From contig NZ_CP126994.1 of the NCBI RefSeq assembly GCF_030252425.1, forward strand, positions 3,777,001 to 3,841,000: 64,000 bases of DNA. Direction: 5' to 3'. The stretch is from Acidisoma sp. PAMC 29798 (lineage in GTDB: Bacteria; Pseudomonadota; Alphaproteobacteria; Acetobacterales; Acetobacteraceae). Position numbers and translations under genes: made by a program. Shown here one piece after another: positions 57,955-64,000 of the stretch. The notes under the pieces are model-generated. The model saw nothing but the letters and a program-made list of their open reading frames with translations. It was not told the DNA's origin and did no database searches. The first letter of the stretch is position 1, and each line of letters opens with the position of its first letter.

Positions 57955-58839
57955 TTACGCGATTTCGGAAATGTATTTCTTGAGGAAGGCGCGCACGTCG
58001 TCGGCCAGATCCGGCCGTTCGAGGCTGAAGGCGATCTGCGCTTCCAGGAAGCCGATCTTGTCGCCGCAATCGAAACGCTCGCCTTCGAAGCGCAGGCCAT
58101 GAAACGGCGAATGGCCGATCATCTTCGCCATCGCATCCGTCAGCTGCACCTCATTACCGGCGCCGCGCTCCATCTTCGTCAAATAGCCGAGCACTTCCGG
58201 CAGCAGGACATAGCGGCCGATGATCGACAGGTTGGACGGCGCATCGGCGGGCTTCGGCTTCTCCACCAGGCCGGTCACCTCGACCAGGCGTCCGTCATCG
58301 CTGCCGGTCTTCAGGATGCCGTATTTATTGGTCTGATCGGGGGGCACTTCGACCACCGCGACGACACTGCCCTCGGTTTCCTTATAGGCATCCGCGAGCT
58401 GCTGCATGCAGGGCGTCTTGGACAGCACCAAGTCGTCGGGCAGCAAAATGGCGAAGGGGTCGTCACCGATGAAGGTGCGCGCGCACCAGATGGCATGGCC
58501 CAGGCCCAAAGGCTCCTGCTGACGCACGGTGGTGATGGCGCCCGGCTGCAACCGCAGTGCTTCGAGGGCCTCAAGCGCTTCGAGCTTGCTGCGCGCCTTC
58601 AGCGTCGCTTCCAGCTCATACGACACGTCGAAATGGTCGATCAGCGCGGTCTTGCCACGGCCGGTCACCATGCAGAACTGCTCGATCCCAGCCGCCCGCG
58701 CCTCATCGACCGCATATTGGATCAAGGGCCGATCGACGACGGTCAGCATTTCCTTCGGCATCGATTTCGTTGCCGGAAGGAAACGCGTTCCCAGGCCGGC
58801 CACCGGGAGGACCGCTTTGCGCAACGGTTTGAAGGACAT
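57955..58839 (-). CDS. galU: UTP-glucose-1-phosphate uridylyltransferase
   Basis: 294 residues. Nucleotide loop PVAGLGTRFLPATKSMPKEM, then LPDDLV, VTGLVEKPKP and the FEGERFDCGDKIGFLEA end. Makes UDP-glucose for LPS, exopolysaccharide and osmoprotectant glucosides. First gene of the galU-pgm-GGCT operon. The upstream gap (58840-58964) shows only a weak AGGCTT/AAGCCT palindrome near 58912-58936. Confidence 0.95.
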   Translation of the reverse strand: MSFKPLRKAVLPVAGLGTRFLPATKSMPKEMLTVVDRPLIQYAVDEARAAGIEQFCMVTGRGKTALIDHFDVSYELEATLKARSKLEALEALEALRLQPGAITTVRQQEPLGLGHAIWCARTFIGDDPFAILLPDDLVLSKTPCMQQLADAYKETEGSVVAVVEVPPDQTNKYGILKTGSDDGRLVEVTGLVEKPKPADAPSNLSIIGRYVLLPEVLGYLTKMERGAGNEVQLTDAMAKMIGHSPFHGLRFEGERFDCGDKIGFLEAQIAFSLERPDLADDVRAFLKKYISEIA

Positions 58840-58964
58840 CGTCTACCTCGGGTCAGGGGATCGCAGGATATCGGGACTGATATGGGGCGGGTTTAAAAGT
58901 TAATGAGTGGCAGGCTTCGAATAGAGCAACAAGCCTCCAACCCTCCCGTTTCGCAACGACTCTA

Positions 58965-61232
58965 TCACGTAGAATTCGCTTCCGCTGCCGCTACCGCGCT
59001 GATGTTGATGATAGCGCGGGCCGTGGCCGTGGGCACCAGAATATGAATGGGCTTGGCGAGACCCAGCAGAAGCGGCCCAACCTGTAATCCGTCTCCCGCA
59101 ACCTTGATCAGATTGAACGCGATATTGGCGGCGTCGAGCGTCGGGAAGACCAGAAGGTTGGCGGTCCCCGTCAGCGGGCTATCAGCGACGGCGCGCGTCC
59201 GCGTCGCCTCGGCCAAGGCGGCATCCGCCTGCATTTCGCCGTCGACTTCCAGACCCGGCGCGCGCGCGCGGATCAGCGCCAGGGCGCGGCGCATCTTGCG
59301 CGCCGACTCGCTATTGCTTGATCCGAAGGAGGAATGCGACAGCAGGGCCACCTTCGGCACAAGGCCGAAGGATTCCACCGCCTCGGCGGCCAGTGCGGTC
59401 ATTTCGGCGATCTGCTCGTCGGTCGGATCGACATTCATATGCGTGTCGCAGAAGAACACCGTGCCTTCCTGAAGAATGATGGCCGTGAGCGCATAGATGC
59501 GCGAGCAGCCGGGCCGGCGCGGCATGATCGGCAAGGCATATTGCAGGTGCTTCCACCAATCGCCGTAGCCGCCGCAGAGCGCCGCATCGGCTAGCCCCTC
59601 GGACACCATCATCGCGGCCGCAATGCTATGGTGGGTGCGCAGCCGGAAGGCCGCCGCATCCGGTGGCACGCCCCGACGTCCCGCAAGTGTCTGGTATTTC
59701 TTCAGCATGGGCGCGAACATCTCGGTCTCGGTCGCGGGGTCGATGATCGTCACGGCATGGTCGAGGTCGAGGCGCAGACCCATCTCCCGCACGCGGCGTT
59801 CGATCCCGGCGCGGGTGCCGAGCAGGATCGGCTTGGCAATGCCGTCATCGACCACCGTCTGCACGGCGCGCAGCACCCGCTCGTCCTCACCCGCACCATA
59901 GACGATGCTCCGCAGCGTGTTCTGCGCCGCGAGAATGACCGGGCTCATGAGCTGACCGGCGCGATAGGTGAACCGCTCCAGCTCTCTTTTATAGGCGACG
60001 AAATCCGCGATCGGGAACCGCGCCACGCCGCTGGCATGGGCGGCGCGGGCGACGGCGGGCGCGATCTCCAGGATCAGGCGGGGGTCGAAGGGCTTGGGAA
60101 TGATATAGTCGGAGCCGAAAATCGGCGCGGCGCCGCCATAGGCGGTCACCACCGTCTCACTCGCTTCGCGTCGCGCGAGGCCCGCCAGGGCCTCCACCGC
60201 CGCCATCTTCATCTCTTCATTGATCGTCGTGGCACCGCAATCGAGCGTGCCGCGGAAGATGAAGGGGAAACACAGGACGTTGTTGACCTGGTTGGGGTAG
60301 TCGCTACGACCGGTGGCGATGATGGCGTCGGGCCGGTCTTGGCGAACGTATTCGGGCAGGATTTCGGGCTCAGGATTGGCGAGCGCCATGATCACGGGCC
60401 GGGCTGCCAGCTTGGACAGCCACTCGCGCTTCAACACGCCCGGGGCGGACAGGCCGAGAAACAGGTCGGCGCCGTCCAGCACCTGCTCCAGCGTCCGCAG
60501 GTCGGTGTCCTTCGCGTAGCGGGCGAGATTCGGGCCCATTCCGTTGCGGCCGCGATGCACGACGCCGTCGATATCCGTCAGCGTGACGTTCTCGACCTTG
60601 AGGCCCATCGTCACCAGCAGATCGATGCAGGCGAGGGCGGCGGCGCCGGCGCCGGAAGTCACGACCTTGATGTCCGCCAGGGTCTTGCCCTGCAGCAGGA
60701 GGCCATTGGTCACGGCGGCGGCGACGGTGATGGCGGTGCCATGCTGATCGTCATGGAAGACCGGAATGTTCATGCGCCGACGCAGCTCGGCTTCGATAAA
60801 GAAGCATTCGGGGGCCTTGATATCCTCAAGGTTGATGGCCCCGAAGGTCGGCTCCAAAGCCGCGACCACGTCGCAAAAGCGGTCCGGATCGGCGGCATCG
60901 ACTTCGATGTCGAAGACGTCGATGCCCGCGAATTTCTTGAAAAGGACCGCCTTGCCTTCCATCACCGGCTTGGAGGCGAGCGCCCCGATATTGCCGAGGC
61001 CGAGCACGGCGGTGCCGTTGGAAATGACGCCGACCAGGTTGCCCCGGGCGGTATAGAGCTTGGCGTTATCCTTGTCGGCGACGATGGCCTGGCAGGCGGC
61101 GGCGACGCCGGGCGAATAGGCCAGAGCGAGATCGCGCTGGGTTGCCATGCGCTTCGTCGGCTCAATGGCCAGTTTTCCGGGGCGGGGATAACGATGATAG
61201 TCCAGCGCCGCCTTGCGGAGATTATCGTCCAC
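58965..61232 (-). CDS. maeB: NADP-dependent malic enzyme, MaeB type with phosphotransacetylase-like domain
   Basis: 755 residues. N-terminal malic enzyme (about 1-425): [39 protein letters not shown] and [14 protein letters not shown]-terminal region (about 430-750) similar to phosphate acetyltransferase, thought to be regulatory. It decarboxylates malate to pyruvate with NADPH. GTG 61232 is five bases after GGGAGGA and is preferred over 61262. Monocistronic. Confidence 0.95.
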   Translation of the reverse strand: MDDNLRKAALDYHRYPRPGKLAIEPTKRMATQRDLALAYSPGVAAACQAIVADKDNAKLYTARGNLVGVISNGTAVLGLGNIGALASKPVMEGKAVLFKKFAGIDVFDIEVDAADPDRFCDVVAALEPTFGAINLEDIKAPECFFIEAELRRRMNIPVFHDDQHGTAITVAAAVTNGLLLQGKTLADIKVVTSGAGAAALACIDLLVTMGLKVENVTLTDIDGVVHRGRNGMGPNLARYAKDTDLRTLEQVLDGADLFLGLSAPGVLKREWLSKLAARPVIMALANPEPEILPEYVRQDRPDAIIATGRSDYPNQVNNVLCFPFIFRGTLDCGATTINEEMKMAAVEALAGLARREASETVVTAYGGAAPIFGSDYIIPKPFDPRLILEIAPAVARAAHASGVARFPIADFVAYKRELERFTYRAGQLMSPVILAAQNTLRSIVYGAGEDERVLRAVQTVVDDGIAKPILLGTRAGIERRVREMGLRLDLDHAVTIIDPATETEMFAPMLKKYQTLAGRRGVPPDAAAFRLRTHHSIAAAMMVSEGLADAALCGGYGDWWKHLQYALPIMPRRPGCSRIYALTAIILQEGTVFFCDTHMNVDPTDEQIAEMTALAAEAVESFGLVPKVALLSHSSFGSSNSESARKMRRALALIRARAPGLEVDGEMQADAALAEATRTRAVADSPLTGTANLLVFPTLDAANIAFNLIKVAGDGLQVGPLLLGLAKPIHILVPTATARAIINISAVAAAEANST

Positions 61233-61364
61233 GCTTCCTCCCGTCGGTGCCTTGAACAGCACCTGCTTCAGGCGGTCATAAGATCAGCTGGGCGACAAGG
61301 ACACAACGGCGCGGCCCGACAAGGCCGAGCCGCGATATCAACTCGTGTTGTGAGTGAATAATTA

Positions 61365-61450
61365 TGGTGCGGTCGAGAAGACTCGAACTTCCACGGGGTT
61401 GCCCCCACAAGCACCTCAAGCTTGCGCGTCTACCATTCCGCCACGACCGC
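61365..61450 (-). tRNA. tRNA-Leu (GAG)
   Basis: 86 bases including an encoded CCA. Acceptor GCGGTCG pairs with CGACCGC; the D arm has GGCGGAATGGTAGACGC; anticodon stem CAAGC/GCTTG closes the loop TTGAGGT, giving anticodon GAG; a long variable arm (GGGGGCAACCCC) marks class II; T arm GGAAG-TTCGAGT-CTTCT. Confidence 0.96.
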
Positions 61451-61463
61451 ATCGTGGGCGCGG

Positions 61464-61492
61464 GGTATAACGAATGAATGACCCGGCATCAA
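61464..61492 (-). promoter_or_regulatory. Putative tRNA-Leu promoter
   Basis: Minus strand TTGATG, exactly 17 bases, then TATACC, ending 13 bases before the tRNA. Its -35 end lies inside the first codons of lipB on the other strand. Confidence 0.6.
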
Positions 61493-62211
61493 TCGCCCCG
61501 GCGCGCGAATTGTCGCGCGAAACCATGACGGCTGCTGCCCGTTCGGGTGGCGGCGCGCGGTGGGAGATCGCCGAGGGCCTCACCGCCTATCCCGATGCCA
61601 TCGCCCGCATGGAGCAGACGATCGCCGCTATCCGCGCCGACACCGGCCCGGAGCTGGTCTGGTTCGTGGAGCATCCGCCCCTCTATACCGCCGGCAGTTC
61701 GGCGCGGCCCGAGGATCTGGAAGATGCGACCCGGTTTCCTACCTTCGCGGCCGGTCGCGGCGGGCAATGGACCTATCACGGGCCGGGCCAGCGGGTGGCC
61801 TATGTCATGCTCGACCTTCACCAGCCGCATGGCACAGTGGGGGCGCGCGACATCCGTGCCTATGTCCATGGGTTGGAAGAATGGCTGATCCTGACCCTGG
61901 ATCGCTTCAATATAAAAGGTGAGCGCCGGGCCGGCCGCGTCGGCATCTGGGTGGTGGATCGCGCCGCCGGAACCGAAGCGAAGATCGGCGCCATCGGCGT
62001 GCGCGTCACCCGCTGGGTGACCTGGCACGGCATCTCCCTGAACCTGGAGCCGATGCTCGACCACTTTGCGGGCATTGTTCCCTGCGGCATCCGCGAGTAT
62101 GGGGTGACAAGCCTCCACGCACAGGGGATTGTGGTCAGCATGGCCGAACTCGACGCTGCCTTGGCGGCGAGTTGGTCACAGGTGTTCGGCGCTCCGCTTG
62201 TAAGAGGCTGA
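61474..62211 (+). CDS. lipB: Octanoyltransferase LipB
   Basis: 245 residues. Moves octanoyl groups from acyl carrier protein to lipoyl domains. Substrate pocket [20 protein letters not shown], catalytic Lys in [10 protein letters not shown] and catalytic Cys in [13 protein letters not shown] 61474 or 61478 region; the first ~20 residues are poorly conserved. lipA is not in the window. Divergent from tRNA-Leu. Confidence 0.94.
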   Translation: MNDPASIAPARELSRETMTAAARSGGGARWEIAEGLTAYPDAIARMEQTIAAIRADTGPELVWFVEHPPLYTAGSSARPEDLEDATRFPTFAAGRGGQWTYHGPGQRVAYVMLDLHQPHGTVGARDIRAYVHGLEEWLILTLDRFNIKGERRAGRVGIWVVDRAAGTEAKIGAIGVRVTRWVTWHGISLNLEPMLDHFAGIVPCGIREYGVTSLHAQGIVVSMAELDAALAASWSQVFGAPLVRG

Positions 62212-62314
62212 ACGGCGACTAAGAGTGTGTTTGAAGAAGACAGCTTTAAAGAAGACGGGCGAACAGGTGGCGGACGGTCCGACCCACGCCCCGTCGCATT
62301 GATGGGAACCTGGG

Positions 62315-63664
62315 ATGGCCTCGGCGGCCGAACAACTCGCGGCAAATCTGAACTTCAGCACCTTCGCCAAGGCGAGCGAGCTGAAGAAGCGGATTTGGTT
62401 TACCCTGGGGGCGTTGATCGTCTTCCGGATCGGCACCTATATCCCCGTGCCCGGCATCGACCCCACCGTCATGAGCGAACTCATGACGCGGACGGGCGGC
62501 GGCATCCTGGGCATGTTCGACATGTTCTCGGGCGGTGCGTTGGGACGCATGACCGTCTTCGCGCTGAACATCATGCCTTACATCAGCGCCAGCATCATCA
62601 TCCAGCTCATGTCTTCGGCGATCCCTCAGCTCGAAGCCCTGAAGAAGGAAGGTGACAGCGGCCGGCGGCGCCTCAACCAATATACCCGCTACCTGACGGC
62701 GGTCATCGCCATCTTCCAGTCCTACGGCATCGCCGTGGGGCTTGAGAGCATGCGCGGCAGCCTGGGGCCGGCGGTCATCGATCCCGGCATGTTCTTCCGC
62801 TTCACCTGCTGCATCACGCTGGTCGGCGGCACCATGTTCCTGATGTGGATCGGCGAGCAGATCACGGCGCGCGGCGTGGGCAATGGCTCCAGCCTCATCA
62901 TCTTCGCGGGCATCGTGGCCAATCTGCCCTCTGCCCTCGCCAATCTGCTGGAGCTGGGCAAGACGGGCGCGCTGTCGCCCATCTTCGTCTTGGCCTTCGT
63001 CATCGGCGTGGTCGTGCTGATCGGCTTCGTGGTCTTCATGGAGCGGGCGCAGCGCCGCATCGTCATCCAATATCCAAAACGCCAAGTCGGCCAGAAGGTC
63101 TATGGCGGCGAATCGAGCCACATGCCGCTGAAGATCAACACCTCAGGCGTCATTCCGCCGATCTTCGCGAGTTCGATCCTGCTCATTCCCGCGACGGTCA
63201 TCGGCTTTTCCCATGCCGCCGGCACCGGCCCGAACTGGATGCGCTGGCTTGCTGCCGGCCTCGGCCATGGCCAGCCGATCTATATGATCCTGTATGCCGC
63301 CCTGATCGTGTTCTTCTCCTATTTCTATACCGCCGTGGTCTTCAACCCGGAGGAGACGGCGACCAACCTCAAGAAACAGGGCGGATTCATTCCTGGAATC
63401 CGACCGGGCACGAATACCGCCAACTATTTCGATCGGATCCTGACCCGCCTGACCACGGTCGGCGCCGTCTACCTTGTCATCGTGTGCTTGGTGCCGGAGT
63501 TTCTGATCGGCCATTACAGCCTGCCATTCTATTTTGGCGGCACAAGCCTGCTGATTATCGTCTCGGTCACTATGGACACGGTGACTCAAATCCAGTCCCA
63601 TCTCATCGCGCACCAATATGAAGGCCTGATCAAAAGGGGCCGTGGGCGAGGGAGGCTACGGTGA
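62315..63664 (+). CDS. secY: Protein translocase subunit SecY
   Basis: 449 residues, ten membrane helices. Starts [20 protein letters not shown]; plug region [19 protein letters not shown]; cytoplasmic loops [20 protein letters not shown] and [21 protein letters not shown]-terminus [14 protein letters not shown]. Central channel of the Sec system. Its TGA overlaps the adk GTG by four bases. Upstream lies lipB, not rplO. The 103-base gap before it shows no clear promoter. Confidence 0.96.
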   Translation: MASAAEQLAANLNFSTFAKASELKKRIWFTLGALIVFRIGTYIPVPGIDPTVMSELMTRTGGGILGMFDMFSGGALGRMTVFALNIMPYISASIIIQLMSSAIPQLEALKKEGDSGRRRLNQYTRYLTAVIAIFQSYGIAVGLESMRGSLGPAVIDPGMFFRFTCCITLVGGTMFLMWIGEQITARGVGNGSSLIIFAGIVANLPSALANLLELGKTGALSPIFVLAFVIGVVVLIGFVVFMERAQRRIVIQYPKRQVGQKVYGGESSHMPLKINTSGVIPPIFASSILLIPATVIGFSHAAGTGPNWMRWLAAGLGHGQPIYMILYAALIVFFSYFYTAVVFNPEETATNLKKQGGFIPGIRPGTNTANYFDRILTRLTTVGAVYLVIVCLVPEFLIGHYSLPFYFGGTSLLIIVSVTMDTVTQIQSHLIAHQYEGLIKRGRGRGRLR

Positions 63665-64000
63665 ACATCATCCTGCTGGGGCCTCCGGGCGCCGGAAAAG
63701 GCACGCAGGCCAAGGGGCTTCAGCTTCGCCACGGCATCGCCCAAATCTCCACGGGGGATATGCTGCGGGCCGAAGTCGCGGCCGGGACTGAGATCGGCTT
63801 GCGCGCCAAAGGGATCATGGATGCCGGCGGCCTGGTGCCCGACGCGGTGATCGTCGCCATGCTGGAACACCGCATCCAGGCGCCCGATTGCAGCCAAGGC
63901 TTCATCCTCGACGGCTTCCCCCGCACCGTGCCGCAAGCCGAAGCGTTGGACGAGATGCTGGAGGCGGGCGGCAGCGCCATCGACGCGGTGATCGAATTGC
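63661..64000 (+). CDS. adk: Adenylate kinase (partial, C-terminus outside window)
   Basis: About 113 N-terminal residues before the window ends. Starts with GTG; P-loop [10 protein letters not shown] at residues 7-16, AMP-binding [19 protein letters not shown] and DGFPRT. Balances ATP, ADP and AMP. Translationally coupled to secY, as usual for the end of the spc operon. Confidence 0.95.
   Translation, partial: MNIILLGPPGAGKGTQAKGLQLRHGIAQISTGDMLRAEVAAGTEIGLRAKGIMDAGGLVPDAVIVAMLEHRIQAPDCSQGFILDGFPRTVPQAEALDEMLEAGGSAIDAVIEL

Noticed and set aside
59628-61361. Plus-strand open frame of ~577 codons opposite maeB
   Set aside because: Antisense shadow of a fully conserved malic enzyme; no motif and low-complexity composition.

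Overview
The window is a contiguous stretch of a high-GC chromosome from an alphaproteobacterium. The cues are a split F-type ATP synthase operon (atpI-atpB-atpE-b'-b) with the b' subunit, a DUF1127 protein, an Atm1-type exporter, a class III glutathione-dependent formaldehyde dehydrogenase, and an isocitrate dehydrogenase of the long type with a C-terminal extension. A Rhodospirillales/Acetobacteraceae-like host is my inference; no search was possible. Nearly all space is coding, no gap exceeds 300 bases, and there is no CRISPR array, transposase or prophage.

Layout, left: 1-9.1 kb carries envelope and cofactor housekeeping genes: a partial LpxH-type phosphoesterase, DUF3553-moaA, rpmB, an Atm1-like exporter, a Nudix protein, lpxC, lolA and an ABC-F ATPase. 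9.2-16.6 kb has hisI-metC-sseA as an overlapping operon, a PerM/AI-2E permease, mutY-frmA, a DUF721/DciA-like protein and a DsbA-family protein. Then come smc (16.6-20.0 kb) and the ATP synthase F0 operon (20.1-22.6 kb). uraH/uraD (purine catabolism) face a FrcBCA-like sugar importer (23.9-26.9 kb). A NifU-type protein, a RutE-like nitroreductase with a long acidic N-terminal extension, and the aroQ-accB-accC operon follow.

Layout, middle: at 31-33.3 kb cysK and a sufU-like scaffold flank a divergent Rrf2 regulator that contains no cysteine. From 33.3 to 43.4 kb is a minus-strand sugar catabolism region. A seven-gene operon encodes a 2-keto-3-deoxy-L-fuconate dehydrogenase-like SDR, L-fuconate dehydratase, an L-fucose dehydrogenase-like SDR, an RbsBAC-type importer and a zinc alcohol dehydrogenase. 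It is followed, beyond an opposite-strand MerR/DUF433 plus PIN-like toxin-antitoxin-type pair, by a UxaA-family dehydratase. A divergent FadR-type regulator, paired with a D-aminopeptidase-like serine hydrolase, probably controls the operon through palindromes in the shared promoter region. An enoyl-CoA hydratase and a XylD-type IlvD/Edd dehydratase lie next to it.

Layout, right: 49-64 kb holds a GT39 membrane glycosyltransferase, folE, an operon of methyltransferase-glycosyltransferase fusion/MOSC/ankyrin, icd, galU-pgm-GGCT, maeB, tRNA-Leu(GAG), lipB, and secY-adk. secY is preceded by lipB rather than rplO.

Three families of intergenic palindromic repeats are dispersed through the window: four copies of a ~101-bp element bounded by CGTCAT/ATGACG, a tandem pair of ~87-bp two-hairpin units, and several ~30-bp GTAGGGTGGAT-type elements, often as inverted pairs. 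The strongest candidates for new biology are the cysteine-free Rrf2/CysK/SufU cluster, the MerR-DUF433/PIN-like pair inside the sugar locus, the fucose locus as a whole, and a hairpin that covers the ribosome binding site of the nitroreductase gene.
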